Positions 7,853 to 17,588 are shown, counted from the stretch's first letter. The stretch: DNA of 64,000 bases from an uncultured Corynebacterium sp. (GCA_946223355.1 CAMIPB010000014.1:1-64000), one strand, 5' to 3'. Notes: a model not told the origin generated them from the sequence alone. Made by a program: numbers and translations.

Positions 7853-8941
7853 GTGGACACAACAACGCAGAAGCTTTCTTTCATTGACCGTTTTTTGCCA
7901 TTGTGGATTGGTGCCGCGATGGTGCTCGGAATTGTCATCAGCCAAACAATTCCAGGCTTTGCCACCTTTCTGGGGAAGTGGGAGATAGCCGGTACTTCAG
8001 TTCCCATTGCCATCGGCCTTTTGGTCATGATGTATCCGCCTTTAGCAAAGGTGCGCTACGATAAAACCGCAGAAATCGCCAGCGACACCCGGCTCATGGT
8101 TGTTTCGCTCGTACTCAACTGGCTTGTTGGGCCACTTTTGATGTTCGTATTAGCGTGGCTCTTTCTCCCGGACTCCCCAGAACTACGCACTGGTCTGATT
8201 ATTGTCGGATTAGCCCGCTGCATCGCCATGGTACTCGTGTGGAATGACATGGCTTGCGGCGATAGGGAAGCCGTGGCAGTGCTAGTTGCAGTCAACTCAG
8301 TTTTCCAGATCGCCATGTTTGGAGTTTTAGGCTGGTTCTACCTCCAACTTCTTCCTGGCTGGTTGGGCCTACCTACCACAGATGTTAAGTTTACGTTCTG
8401 GGCCATTGTGCTTTCAGTAGTCTTTTACTTGGGAGTTCCTTTGCTGGCGGGCGTGTTATCTCGGGTAATCGGGGAAGCCAAGCGTGGGCGTCGTTGGTAC
8501 GAAGACAAGTTTTTGCCCGCAATCTCTCCGTTCGCTCTCATTGGATTGCTGTACACAATCGTTTTGCTGTTTGCGCTGCAGGGACAGCAAGTAGTGGACA
8601 ACCCAGGAACGGTCGCTAAAGTCGGTCTACCGTTGCTCGGGTATTTCGCGATTATGTTCTTTATCGCGCTTTTTGCTGCGCGCGGAGTAGGTCTAAATTA
8701 TGCGCGTAGTGCCACTGTGGCCTTTACCGCAGCAGGCAATAATTTTGAGCTAGCCATCGCTGTGTCCATTGGCACGTTTGGCATGCTGAGCCCGCAAGCC
8801 CTTGCTGGAACCATCGGGCCATTAGTAGAAGTCCCAGTGCTAGTAGGGCTTGTGTACGTATCCTTGTGGCTAGCGCCCAAGTTATTTCCAGGCGACCCAA
8901 CGATCCCAACTAATTCTACTGCGAAAGGCGCGGAACAATAA
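7853..8941 (+). CDS. acr3: Arsenite efflux permease Acr3
   Basis: Membrane transporter of the BASS superfamily that expels As(III) using the proton gradient. The 362-residue protein has about ten hydrophobic helices and the Acr3 signature GLARCIAMVLVW with the conserved Cys123, equivalent to the essential cysteine of C. glutamicum Acr3. Also seen are the motif GNNFELAIAVSIG and a conserved C-terminal VEVPVLVGLVYV helix. The start is GTG 7853, placed 6 bases after a -10 element. Its stop overlaps the arsC start (TAATG), giving coupled translation of exporter and reductase. Confidence 0.95.
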   Translation: MDTTTQKLSFIDRFLPLWIGAAMVLGIVISQTIPGFATFLGKWEIAGTSVPIAIGLLVMMYPPLAKVRYDKTAEIASDTRLMVVSLVLNWLVGPLLMFVLAWLFLPDSPELRTGLIIVGLARCIAMVLVWNDMACGDREAVAVLVAVNSVFQIAMFGVLGWFYLQLLPGWLGLPTTDVKFTFWAIVLSVVFYLGVPLLAGVLSRVIGEAKRGRRWYEDKFLPAISPFALIGLLYTIVLLFALQGQQVVDNPGTVAKVGLPLLGYFAIMFFIALFAARGVGLNYARSATVAFTAAGNNFELAIAVSIGTFGMLSPQALAGTIGPLVEVPVLVGLVYVSLWLAPKLFPGDPTIPTNSTAKGAEQ

Positions 8942-9369
8942 TGGCCCACAAACCCGCAAAAAAGACCGTGCTTTTCCTTTGTAATTCGAACAAAGGTAAG
9001 TCACAGATGGCTGCTGGATTAGCAGAAAAGATCATGCCTGAGTGGGAGATCCATTCAGCCGGAGTGCAAGTGGTAGCTCCAGGTGAACAGGGAAGTATCA
9101 ACCAAGAGTCCGCTGCATCTCTGAAGGAAGTTGGCGCGGATATGTCTCAGGGGACTCCGAAACCAGTAGATCCTCAAATTCTGCGCACGGCTGATGCTGT
9201 GATTATCGTCGGCGGTGCCCACCTGGATTGGCCTGCTGATGCACAAGGCGAACTCATCCGCTGGGATACTCCGGAGCCGTCGACCCAGGGGATAGAAGGC
9301 ATGGAGCGCATGCGTATCATCCGGGATGACATTGAAGCTCGTATTCGCGAGTTAGCGGACGAGCAATAG
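8941..9369 (+). CDS. arsC: Arsenate reductase, low-molecular-weight phosphatase fold (mycothiol type)
   Basis: A 142-residue enzyme of the LMW protein tyrosine phosphatase fold that reduces As(V) to As(III) for export by Acr3. The anion-binding loop is CNSNKGKSQ with catalytic Cys14. No second or third resolving cysteine is present, which excludes the thioredoxin-linked three-cysteine mechanism. It fits the corynebacterial ArsC enzymes that form an arseno-mycothiol adduct resolved by mycoredoxin. The conserved IRWDTPEPS stretch supplies the acid loop. It overlaps acr3 by one base, and is convergent with glgB, whose stop is 7 bases away. Confidence 0.9.
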   Translation: MAHKPAKKTVLFLCNSNKGKSQMAAGLAEKIMPEWEIHSAGVQVVAPGEQGSINQESAASLKEVGADMSQGTPKPVDPQILRTADAVIIVGGAHLDWPADAQGELIRWDTPEPSTQGIEGMERMRIIRDDIEARIRELADEQ

Positions 9370-9376
9370 TCAGCAA

Positions 9377-11602
9377 CTATCCCTTGAATTCATACCACTG
9401 CACGGAGTTTGCGGGAGTGTGCACCGTGAGTGAGTGAGGCTGGCCGTCCCAGCCTTCCGCACTGGTGTGAATGTAGCGTGGCAAATCATTGCCTGCGCCC
9501 TCGTAGACGGCGTCGTCGGTATTGAGGATCATCTCCCAATTTCCGCTCAACGGCACGCCGAACCGATATGCCGGTTGGGAGTTGCCAGAAAGATTGATAA
9601 CTGCGAGTAACGCTTCACCCTGTGATCCCCAGCGCAAGTACGCCAGGAGATTATTGGTGGCGTCATCGCCCTTAATCCATTGGAAGCCTTCAGGTTTGTC
9701 ATCTTGGGTGTACAGTGCAGGACTATTGCGGTAGATGGCATTGAGGTCCTTGACCAGACGTTGAATCCCACGGTGGTACTCGGATTCCCAACCCTCTAAT
9801 GCCCACCAGCCAACAGAATCGGCTTCGTTCCACTCAGTTGGCTGTCCGAGCTCGCACCCCATAAACATGAGGTTCTTGCCTGGGTGGGAGAACATATAGC
9901 CAAACAAAGCGCGGAGACCAGCAGCCTTGTTCCAGGTATCTCCCGGCATGCGATCCCACAGAGAGCCCTTGCCGTGCACGACTTCGTCGTGGCTAAACGG
10001 AAGGACGAATCGCTCAGAGTATGCATAGACCAGGGAAAACGTCACGTCATTGTGGTGGTGGCCACGGTATACCGGATCCAGCGTGAAGTATTCTAAGGTG
10101 TCATTCATCCAGCCCATGTTCCACTTAAAATCAAACCCTAGCCCGCCTTCAAAAGTTGGAGTAGTAACGCCCGGCCAGGAAGTGGACTCCTCGGCAATGG
10201 TGATAACGCCTGGATGCTCACGGTGCAAGGTCGCGTTTGTCTCCTGGAGGAATTGAACAGCTTCGAGGTTCTCGCGGCCGCCGTGGATGTTTGGGAGCCA
10301 GTCATCGCGCGAATAATCTAAATAAAGCATCGATGCAACTGCGTCGACGCGGAGTCCATCGATATGGAACTCTTCCGCCCAATACAAAGCATTAGCCACC
10401 AGGAAGTTGCGGACTTCATTGCGTCCGAAGTCAAAGACATACGTGCCCCAGTCAGACTGCTCACCTCGGCGCGGATCCGGGTGTTCGTAGCATGCCTGTC
10501 CGTCAAAGCGTCCCAGGGCCCATTCATCCTTCGGGAAATGCGCGGGAACCCAGTCGACTAAAACACCGATGCCGGCCTGGTGCAGGGCGTCGATAAGCTT
10601 GCGCAGCTCATTTGGGGAACCCCACCGGGCGGAAGGTGCGTAGTAGCCCGATACTTGGTAACCCCATGAACCGCCGAACGGGTGCTCAGCAACAGGGAGC
10701 AGCTCAACGTGAGTAAATCCATGTTCGAGGAGATAAGGGATAAGTTCCTCGCGCAAGGTGTTGTAGTTCGACATGTGTTTCCAAGAGCCAACATGCGCCT
10801 CGTAAATACTCATCGGTTGTGGTTCAATGCCTCCACGAGCACGCATCCACTCCGAATCTTGCCATTGGTAAGAGTTTGCTTGCTCCGCAACAATGGACAC
10901 TGTTTCTGGCGGGCAGGCGGTTTGTTTAGCCAGCGGATCCGCATGATCTACCCGCTGTCCATGAGCAGTTTGAATAGCAAACTTGTAACGCTCGCCTGCT
11001 CCGATACCTGGGATAAAAATTTCCCACACGCCTGTGGACCCCAAGGCTCGCATCGGGTATTGCGTAGGGTTCCAGCCACAGAAGTCTCCTACAACCGCGA
11101 CGCCCTTGGCATTAGGGGCCCAGACTGCGAAGGCGGTGCCTTCTACCGTGCCTAAATCAGTGTCATAAGACTTTAAGTTGGCACCTAGAACTTCCCAGAG
11201 GCGTTCGTGGCGGCCCTCACCGATGAGGTGCAAATCCATGGTGCCTAAGGTGGGAAGGAAGTGATACGGATCCGCAATGACCCGTGGTTCAAGGCCTGGG
11301 TAAGTGACCTTGAGCCGGTAGTCGAAAGACTCAGTTTGCTTGAGAAATACTGCCCAGACGTCATCGCCCACGGGAACCATACGGTATTCCTCGCCGTTCG
11401 TTCCGGTGGTTACCACCACATTTTCTGCGCCAGGCTGACGGGTTCGTATGACCGATCCGTCCTCCAAGGGGTGCCAACCGTAGAACCCATGAGGGTTGTG
11501 GTGCTGGCAGTGATTAAGGCGCTGGGCATCTTCTTCAGGGATTTTTATAGCAGCGCCAACAGGAAAAGGGGTGCGTGGTTCGAGTGAGTCCGGGACAGTC
11601 AT
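9377..11602 (-). CDS. glgB: 1,4-alpha-glucan branching enzyme GlgB
   Basis: Cytosolic GH13 enzyme introducing alpha-1,6 branches into glycogen-type alpha-glucan. The 741-residue protein has two N-terminal carbohydrate-binding modules (about 20-235), the catalytic barrel (about 250-620) and a C-terminal all-beta domain. Catalytic residues lie in GLRVDAVASMLYLDY (Asp nucleophile), TIAEESTSWPGVT (Glu acid/base) and FSHDEVVHGKGSL (Asp). It lies downstream of glgE in the same direction with a 58-base gap and has its own -10 element. GlgE and GlgB act together: GlgE extends chains and GlgB branches them. Confidence 0.97.
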   Translation of the reverse strand: MTVPDSLEPRTPFPVGAAIKIPEEDAQRLNHCQHHNPHGFYGWHPLEDGSVIRTRQPGAENVVVTTGTNGEEYRMVPVGDDVWAVFLKQTESFDYRLKVTYPGLEPRVIADPYHFLPTLGTMDLHLIGEGRHERLWEVLGANLKSYDTDLGTVEGTAFAVWAPNAKGVAVVGDFCGWNPTQYPMRALGSTGVWEIFIPGIGAGERYKFAIQTAHGQRVDHADPLAKQTACPPETVSIVAEQANSYQWQDSEWMRARGGIEPQPMSIYEAHVGSWKHMSNYNTLREELIPYLLEHGFTHVELLPVAEHPFGGSWGYQVSGYYAPSARWGSPNELRKLIDALHQAGIGVLVDWVPAHFPKDEWALGRFDGQACYEHPDPRRGEQSDWGTYVFDFGRNEVRNFLVANALYWAEEFHIDGLRVDAVASMLYLDYSRDDWLPNIHGGRENLEAVQFLQETNATLHREHPGVITIAEESTSWPGVTTPTFEGGLGFDFKWNMGWMNDTLEYFTLDPVYRGHHHNDVTFSLVYAYSERFVLPFSHDEVVHGKGSLWDRMPGDTWNKAAGLRALFGYMFSHPGKNLMFMGCELGQPTEWNEADSVGWWALEGWESEYHRGIQRLVKDLNAIYRNSPALYTQDDKPEGFQWIKGDDATNNLLAYLRWGSQGEALLAVINLSGNSQPAYRFGVPLSGNWEMILNTDDAVYEGAGNDLPRYIHTSAEGWDGQPHSLTVHTPANSVQWYEFKG

Positions 11603-11614
11603 AACTAAAGGCTA
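11603..11614 (-). promoter_or_regulatory. -10 element, leaderless start of glgB
   Basis: Read on the minus strand, TAGCCT (11609-11614) stands 6 bases before the glgB ATG, without a ribosome binding site. Confidence 0.5.
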
Positions 11615-11660
11615 CCCAATCTAAACGTTGAAGAAATAGGAGAAAGTGTGAATTGAGGCG

Positions 11661-13706
11661 TTAAGCTCGATAATCTTGCGGGTCGCGCCACGCTAGGCGA
11701 GCACGCTCAGATTGGTCAACATCAGGAAGAATGAATACGTGGGCTACGTCGCGCATGGGCTCTAGACGCACGAAATTGTGGTCGGACCATGTGTATGCAG
11801 CGCCAGTGATGGAGTCTTGGACACCAAAGACATCGCCCGGTTTCAAGCCGATAGCCTGCATGTTGACGTGAACGGTTGCTTCTTGGGCATTGCGCGGGTC
11901 GAGGTTGACCACGATGAGGACAGAGTTGCCGCTTGCAGGATCAACTTTGGAATACGCGATGATCTTCTCATTATCTACATCGTGGAAGGTGAGGTTTCGC
12001 AGCTGCTGTAGAGCGGGATTTTCGCGGCGAATAGTGTTGAGAAGGCCTAGGTATGGTTCCAGGGAGTTTCCTGCATTGACCGCGCCTTGGAAATCACGAG
12101 GGCGCAGCTGGTACTTCTCAGAATCCAAATATTCTTCACTACCGGGGGCTACAGCTTCGTGTTCGTAGAGTTCGTAGCCGGAGTACACACCCCAAAGCGG
12201 GGACAAGGTAGCCGCGAGGACGGCACGAATCGCAAACATTGCACGGCCACCAGTCTGTAAGGAAGCGTGCAGAATGTCTGGGGTGTTGACAAACAGGTTA
12301 GGGCGGCAGATATCAGCATGCTCGACGTGATCTGTAGCGAATTCGATGATGTCGCGCTTGGTCGTTTTCCATGTGAAATAGGTATAAGACTGGCTAAAGC
12401 CGATCTTGGCAAGACCTAATAGGCGTGCTTGGCGGGTGAACGCTTCCGACAGGAAGATGACTTCCGGGTTGGTGGAATGAACTTTGGCGATGAGCCAAGC
12501 CCAGAAGTTGGCAGGTTTGGTGTGCGGATTATCCACTCGGAAGGTCTTAACTCCGGCCTCGACCCAGACCATCACCACACGATAGATTTCGTTGTAAATT
12601 TCTTCCGGCGCATTATCAAAGTTGAGGGGATAGATGTCCTGGTACTTTTTTGGAGGGTTTTCTGCGTAAGCAATAGTGCCGTCTGCCAGTACCGTAAAAA
12701 ACTCAGGATGTTCCGTTGCCCATGGGTGATCCGGAGCGGCCTGCAATGCGAGGTCTAGTGCAATTTCCAGCCCCAATTCTTCGGCATATTCAACCAGATC
12801 TTTGAATTCATCCATGGTGCCGAGCTCTGGATGGACACTATCGTGGCCGCCGGTAGAGGAGCCAATCGCCCATGGGGAACCGACATCGCCCTCCACGGTG
12901 GTCAGCGTGTTGTTCTTGCCTTTCCGGTTGATTTCACCAATTGGGTGAATCGGCGGGAAATAGACGGTGTCAAATCCCATGTTGGCTACACGCTCCAGAG
13001 CGCGTGCAGTGGTGGCAAAAGTGCCGTGGACCGGATTCCCCTCGGAATCGACTCCACCTGTTGAGCGTGGGAAAAGTTCGTACCAAGAGTTAAAGAGTGC
13101 CTCTTTGCGCTCAACAGTAACTTCACATACAGGTCCATCAACCAACATGTCGCGGAGAGGGTAGCGGTGCAAGAGTTCGCGGACTTTGTCACTCAATACC
13201 GGTTCCACGCGATCGTCGATAGGCAGTGTGGAGTCCTTAAGAGCCTTGATGGCCTTCTTGAGAGGCTTAAGTTCATCGTCAGGGACGTCCTTAGCGGCAC
13301 GAGTTAGGAGATCGATGCCGTGGGCGATGTCATTGCTCAGCGCTGCGGCATCTTGACCTGCTGTGAGTTTTTTATCCATCGCGTTGTACCAGGTGGAAAG
13401 CTCATCGGACCAGACAGATACTTGAAAGCACCATGTGCCAGGAGTAGCCGGTGTAAACACTCCATGTACGCGGTCTGGGTTATACGGATCTTGATCCATG
13501 GTGATGGACGAGTGCGCAACAGAATCCACAGCGGCGCTGGTCTTGGGCCAAGCGGTGAGCGTTGCAGAGATAGCATCATGGCCTTCTCTCCATGCCAGAG
13601 CAGTTACTGGAATAACCTCGCCGACGACGGCTTTTGAGGGAAGTTGGCCGCCCGCGATCATAGGGCGAATGTCATCAAGGTTCAGGCGCGAAAGTGAGGC
13701 AGTCAT
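11661..13706 (-). CDS. glgE: Alpha-1,4-glucan:maltose-1-phosphate maltosyltransferase GlgE
   Basis: GH13_3 enzyme that transfers maltosyl units from maltose 1-phosphate to alpha-1,4-glucan, linking trehalose to glucan in actinobacteria. The 681-residue protein has an N-terminal domain for dimer formation (about 1-115), a helical insert (about 130-180) and the catalytic barrel. Catalytic residues sit in KTFRVDNPHTKP (Asp nucleophile) and VIFLSEAFTR (Glu). The start is ATG 13706, because a TATTCT -10 element lies 7 bases upstream; a GTG two codons further upstream would lie almost within that promoter. It is divergent from an ABC ATPase gene. Confidence 0.96.
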   Translation of the reverse strand: MTASLSRLNLDDIRPMIAGGQLPSKAVVGEVIPVTALAWREGHDAISATLTAWPKTSAAVDSVAHSSITMDQDPYNPDRVHGVFTPATPGTWCFQVSVWSDELSTWYNAMDKKLTAGQDAAALSNDIAHGIDLLTRAAKDVPDDELKPLKKAIKALKDSTLPIDDRVEPVLSDKVRELLHRYPLRDMLVDGPVCEVTVERKEALFNSWYELFPRSTGGVDSEGNPVHGTFATTARALERVANMGFDTVYFPPIHPIGEINRKGKNNTLTTVEGDVGSPWAIGSSTGGHDSVHPELGTMDEFKDLVEYAEELGLEIALDLALQAAPDHPWATEHPEFFTVLADGTIAYAENPPKKYQDIYPLNFDNAPEEIYNEIYRVVMVWVEAGVKTFRVDNPHTKPANFWAWLIAKVHSTNPEVIFLSEAFTRQARLLGLAKIGFSQSYTYFTWKTTKRDIIEFATDHVEHADICRPNLFVNTPDILHASLQTGGRAMFAIRAVLAATLSPLWGVYSGYELYEHEAVAPGSEEYLDSEKYQLRPRDFQGAVNAGNSLEPYLGLLNTIRRENPALQQLRNLTFHDVDNEKIIAYSKVDPASGNSVLIVVNLDPRNAQEATVHVNMQAIGLKPGDVFGVQDSITGAAYTWSDHNFVRLEPMRDVAHVFILPDVDQSERARLAWRDPQDYRA

Positions 13707-13719
13707 GCCCACCAGAATA
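13707..13719 (-). promoter_or_regulatory. -10 element, leaderless start of glgE
   Basis: TATTCT on the minus strand (13714-13719), 7 bases before ATG 13706. It decides between ATG 13706 and the in-frame GTG 13712. Confidence 0.6.
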
Positions 13720-13764
13720 GTTCAGCTGTGTCACTTTCACCGGGCGAAGCCCAAATCAGACACA

Positions 13765-14583
13765 ATGGGTGATGTGACGAATAACGATGCTGCTTTTAAC
13801 CCCGATGCCTTGATTGATTTCCGCGACGTTGAGTTGCGGCGTGGAGGGCGAAGCCTTGTCGGTCCCGTGACATGGCAGGTGGAGCTCGACGAGCGCTGGG
13901 TCATTATCGGCCCCAATGGCGCAGGCAAGACCTCGCTGGTACGGATGGCCTCTGCTGAAGAGTTTCCTTCTGCTGGTCAGGCCTACATTATGGGCGAAAA
14001 GGTTGGAGCTACCGATATGCGAGACCTGCGCGCAGCCATCGGAATTTCCTCGGCAGCGTTAGGTCAGCGCATTCCTGAATCGGAAAAGGTCGCAGACCTC
14101 GTAGTCTCTGCCGGATACGCTGTATTAGGTCGTTGGCGGGAGGAATACGACCACTTAGATTTTTCTCGCGCGGACGAGCTTTTGGACATGGTGGGTGCAA
14201 CGCATCTCAAGGATCGCACGTGGGGCACGCTTTCAGAGGGGGAACGCAAGCGCGTCATTTTGGCCCGCGCTCTAATGAGCGATCCGGAGTTGCTCATTTT
14301 GGATGAGCCTTCCGCTGGCATGGATTTAGGCGGCCGCGAGGATCTCGTGGGATACCTCGGGCAGCTCGCGCTGGATCCAGATGCCCCCGCCATCGCAATG
14401 ATTACCCACCACGTGGAAGAAATCCCGTTTGGGTTTACCCATGCAATGCTGCTCGATGAGGGCAAGGTGGTTGCACAAGGGCTTATCAATACTGTTCTGA
14501 CCAGTGAGAACCTCACCAAAACGTTTCACCAGCCGATTCAGGTAGACCGAATTGGTGAACGCTATTTCGCACGTCGCGTCTAG
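13765..14583 (+). CDS. ABC transporter ATP-binding protein (single ATPase)
   Basis: A 272-residue ABC ATPase. Visible motifs are Walker A GPNGAGKTSL (about 51-60), the signature TLSEGERKRV, Walker B LLILDEPSAG and the switch ITHHVEEI. The open frame runs further upstream, but homology begins at MGDVTNNDAAF, giving ATG 13765; an alternative is GTG 13774. No permease or binding protein is next to it. It resembles actinobacterial stand-alone ATPases similar to the YlmA/ModF branch. The substrate is not known. The next gene, a NUDIX hydrolase, starts 41 bases after the stop with its own promoter. Confidence 0.88.
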   Translation: MGDVTNNDAAFNPDALIDFRDVELRRGGRSLVGPVTWQVELDERWVIIGPNGAGKTSLVRMASAEEFPSAGQAYIMGEKVGATDMRDLRAAIGISSAALGQRIPESEKVADLVVSAGYAVLGRWREEYDHLDFSRADELLDMVGATHLKDRTWGTLSEGERKRVILARALMSDPELLILDEPSAGMDLGGREDLVGYLGQLALDPDAPAIAMITHHVEEIPFGFTHAMLLDEGKVVAQGLINTVLTSENLTKTFHQPIQVDRIGERYFARRV

Positions 14584-14610
14584 ACCCGCGAATGTGCGCT
14601 GACTTTTCAC

Positions 14611-14624
14611 TATCCTTGTGAATT
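14611..14624 (+). promoter_or_regulatory. -10 element, leaderless start of the NUDIX gene
   Basis: TATCCT (14611-14616) lies 8 bases before ATG 14625 and no ribosome binding site is seen. Confidence 0.5.
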
Positions 14625-15572
14625 ATGAACTCCCGGCCTGAAAACGTTTCGGATGTGCACCCGCCCATCACGAACGAGATCCACCGGGAAATTGACGCCA
14701 TCGACCCACAAGATACAAAAGGGTTTAATGGCGCGAGGTTATCGTCTACGGTCATCATGGTTCGTGATGACCGCGGCCAGTTAGAGGTGTGGGCTCAAGA
14801 GCGGGTGGTTACCATGCGTAACTACCCTGGAATGACAGTTTTTCCCGGAGGAGGCGTAGACAACCGTGACTTCCCGGAGCGCTCTTGGGATTCCGGGCAT
14901 CTTTGGACCGGGCCCTCTGACATTTCAGTTGCGCGTAAATTAGGCGTAACCAAATATAAGGCTCACGCCCTTGTATTTGCTGCATTACGAGAACTTTTTG
15001 AAGAATCCGGTGCGCTTCTAGCTGTAGACAGTGACGGACAAACCGTTGCCAATGCACGTCAGTTCCATGACTACCGGGAGAAACTCGAAAGCCATGAGAT
15101 ATCATTCACGGAGTTTCTAGACAGAACCGATTTGAAAATAAACTCAGGCCACATCAGGCCTTGGAGCAGGTGGGTGGGAACATCGTCCGCTGGTAACTGG
15201 TTCGACACATTCTTTTTCATTGCCTATAACCCGCCTGGACAGGAACCAGACAGCGGCTCTGGTGAAGCTGACGACGCCGGATGGTTCCCACCATCGCTGC
15301 TTCTCGACGGCTGGCGTGCCGGCCTTGTCCGACTGGCTGCACCGACTTTCGCGCAGCTCAAGCGACTCGCAGAACACGACACGGTAGCCTCCGCAATGGC
15401 CGACGCTGACTTCTCCGATATGCGCCCGATAATCGGTGACCCGAAAGATGACGAACGCTACCGGGAGTATTACGCCACCAGCCCTAAAAATCGAATAGGC
15501 CCGAAGTACGCCATTATTGATCACAGCGAGTACCTCACTGTTCGAGAAAGGGGAGAAGCAGGTGAGTTTTAA
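14625..15572 (+). CDS. NUDIX hydrolase, NUDT19/RP2-like
   Basis: A 315-residue NUDIX protein. The NUDIX box is split as in the NUDT19 branch: the GGG of TMRNYPGMTVFPGGGVD (about 66-82) is separated by an insert of about 40 residues from the metal-binding LRELFEESGALL. Relatives act on nucleotide diphosphate linkages, including CoA derivatives; the substrate here is inferred only at family level. It is clearly longer than minimal NUDIX enzymes (about 150 residues) owing to the insert and a C-terminal helical part. Its last 11 bases overlap the start of the methyltransferase gene, so the two are translationally linked. Confidence 0.87.
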   Translation: MNSRPENVSDVHPPITNEIHREIDAIDPQDTKGFNGARLSSTVIMVRDDRGQLEVWAQERVVTMRNYPGMTVFPGGGVDNRDFPERSWDSGHLWTGPSDISVARKLGVTKYKAHALVFAALRELFEESGALLAVDSDGQTVANARQFHDYREKLESHEISFTEFLDRTDLKINSGHIRPWSRWVGTSSAGNWFDTFFFIAYNPPGQEPDSGSGEADDAGWFPPSLLLDGWRAGLVRLAAPTFAQLKRLAEHDTVASAMADADFSDMRPIIGDPKDDERYREYYATSPKNRIGPKYAIIDHSEYLTVRERGEAGEF

Positions 15573-16743
15573 CCGCGAGGACATCGACTTCTTCACCAGG
15601 CAAAGTGAGGACATCGCCGCAGTCGGACAACACCTGTCGCTGAGCAAGAAGAGCATGCTTGCCGACGTCGCCACGCTTCGCGAACACTTTGGCACTCACG
15701 GCCGCGCCGTTGCTGAGCTCCTTAAAGCCCAGCGGTCGGCCGCAGGAAAATTCCCCGCACATTGGCTTACCGACAGCGACGCCGCCCAGCAAGCTACACC
15801 AAAGCTCGTTGCGGATTCCCGCATTGACAGGTTCCAAAAAGCGGGGATCACCACAGCCGTTGATGTCACCTGTTCGATTGGAACAGAAGGACATGTATTC
15901 ACCAACTGGAATATGAACTACATCGGCGCCGATATCGATCCCATCCGCCTAGCAATGGCCCAGCACAACCTCGGGCCGGACACTCAACTCCTCCGCGCTG
16001 ACGCCACCAAGCCCCCAGTAGACCTCAACACCTCCAACAGTGTGATTATCGCGGACCCCGCGCGCCGGGCCGCCGGAAAGCGCATCACCAATCCGGCACA
16101 ACTTCTCCCGCCTTTGCCGGAGCTTATCGACGCATGGCCGCAGCACCACATGGCTATAAAGTGCGCACCAGGCATCGACTATTCCGAATGGCCGGGGCTT
16201 GTCAGCGTCGTCAGCATTGACGGTGCAGTCAAAGAAGCCTGTCTCTATACACCTGGATTGAGCGCCGGTAAGCGCAGAGAGGCCGTATTCATTAATACCC
16301 GTTCTCATGGCGGGACTCCGGTCTTTGATCGACTCACAGACCTCGACCCTGAACTCGATGAGTCTAACGCGGCGCGGCCACCGGGCAAGTATCTTATCGA
16401 TCCTGACGGTGCCATTGTGCGCGCTGGATTGGTGCGGCACTACGCTGCGCGCGAATCCCTGTGGCAGCTTGACCCGCGTATCGCTTACCTGACAGGTGAC
16501 CGCATTCCGGAAGAAACGTCTGGCTTTGAAATTTTGGATATTGTGCCTTTAAAGAAGGTTAAGGCTGCTATGGCAGCACTGGATGCGGGGTCAGTAGAAA
16601 TCTTGGTCAGGGGAGTAGACGTGGACCCGGATGAATTGCGCAAAAAGCTTAAGCTCAAAGGCAAGACTCCTCGCGCACTTGTGGTCACCCGCATCGGTAG
16701 GGACGGTGTAGGAATTGTGTGCAATGCGCGCTACGATGGCTAA
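15562..16743 (+). CDS. SAM-dependent methyltransferase with THUMP-like C-terminal domain
   Basis: A 393-residue protein combining a class I methyltransferase domain with a C-terminal THUMP-like domain. SAM-binding features are the motif TAVDVTCSIGTEG, the acidic loop YIGADIDPIRLAMA, and IIADPARRAAGKR in the place of motif IV. The last 70 residues (VEILVRGVDVDPDELRKKL, then TPRALVVTRIG) fit the THUMP-like family linked to RNA modification. The target is unknown. Start GTG 15562 is chosen because AGGGGAG lies 7 bases upstream; upstream in-frame codons run inside the NUDIX gene. Confidence 0.85.
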   Translation: MSFNREDIDFFTRQSEDIAAVGQHLSLSKKSMLADVATLREHFGTHGRAVAELLKAQRSAAGKFPAHWLTDSDAAQQATPKLVADSRIDRFQKAGITTAVDVTCSIGTEGHVFTNWNMNYIGADIDPIRLAMAQHNLGPDTQLLRADATKPPVDLNTSNSVIIADPARRAAGKRITNPAQLLPPLPELIDAWPQHHMAIKCAPGIDYSEWPGLVSVVSIDGAVKEACLYTPGLSAGKRREAVFINTRSHGGTPVFDRLTDLDPELDESNAARPPGKYLIDPDGAIVRAGLVRHYAARESLWQLDPRIAYLTGDRIPEETSGFEILDIVPLKKVKAAMAALDAGSVEILVRGVDVDPDELRKKLKLKGKTPRALVVTRIGRDGVGIVCNARYDG

Positions 16744-16787
16744 AAGGAATTTAGCAACATTATTGTCTTGTAAAAGGAAGGTTGACA

Positions 16788-17588
16788 ATGCCCGCAATTG
16801 TGGCGCTCGTCAAGCATGTGCCTGACACGTGGAGCGAGAAGACCCTCGAGGCCGATCACACTTTAAACCGTGACGCGGTAGATAACGTGATTGATGAGAT
16901 CAACGAATACTCGGTAGAACAAGCCCTGCGCCTGCGCGATGACAACCCAGATAAGGGGTTCAAGGTAGTTGCGTTAACGATGGGCCCTGAGTCTTCCGAT
17001 GAGGCCTTGCGTAAGGCGCTAGCGATGGGGGCAGATGAAGCAATCCAGGTAACTGACCCAGCGCTGGCCGGTTCTGACTCCCTGGGTACCGCGTGGGCAT
17101 TGAGCAACGCGGTAAACACCATCGAAGACGTGCAAGTTATTGTGATGGGCAACCAGTCCTCGGATGGATCTACGGGAGCTCTTGCGGGGCTACTCGCAGA
17201 ATACCGCCAGTGGCCAGCTCTTACTGCCGTGAAGTCTGTGGCTCTCGCAGAATCTGGTGCTTTGACCGCTGTCCGTGACGACGCTCGTGGAAAATGGGAA
17301 TTGGAAGCTGCATTGCCAGCCATCGTGTCTGTGACCGATAAAGCTGAAAAGCCACGCTTCCCAAACTTCAAGGGCATTATGGCGGCCAAGAAAGCAGAAG
17401 TTATCGTTAAAGATCTCGCCGGAATTGGTGTTAACCCGGCGAACGTCGGATTGGCCGCTGCTACTACCCAAGTGGTCGACGCGTCGGGACGCCCCCCACG
17501 TACGGCGGGCGAGCGCATCGAAGGCGGTTCTGCTGAGGAAGCAGCGCGTCAGATTGCTGATTACCTAGCCGCAAAGAACCTCATTTAA
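16788..17588 (+). CDS. etfB: Electron transfer flavoprotein subunit beta
   Basis: Small subunit of the heterodimeric flavoprotein that passes electrons from acyl-CoA and related dehydrogenases to the respiratory chain. The 266-residue protein has the ETF beta fold with the signature region VIVMGNQSSDGSTGALAGLL (about 121-140) that forms the AMP/nucleotide site. Start ATG 16788 is preferred over TTG 16782 because AAAGGAAG lies 8 bases upstream. etfA follows after 26 bases and nifS overlaps etfA, so these three genes form an operon. Confidence 0.95.
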   Translation: MPAIVALVKHVPDTWSEKTLEADHTLNRDAVDNVIDEINEYSVEQALRLRDDNPDKGFKVVALTMGPESSDEALRKALAMGADEAIQVTDPALAGSDSLGTAWALSNAVNTIEDVQVIVMGNQSSDGSTGALAGLLAEYRQWPALTAVKSVALAESGALTAVRDDARGKWELEAALPAIVSVTDKAEKPRFPNFKGIMAAKKAEVIVKDLAGIGVNPANVGLAAATTQVVDASGRPPRTAGERIEGGSAEEAARQIADYLAAKNLI

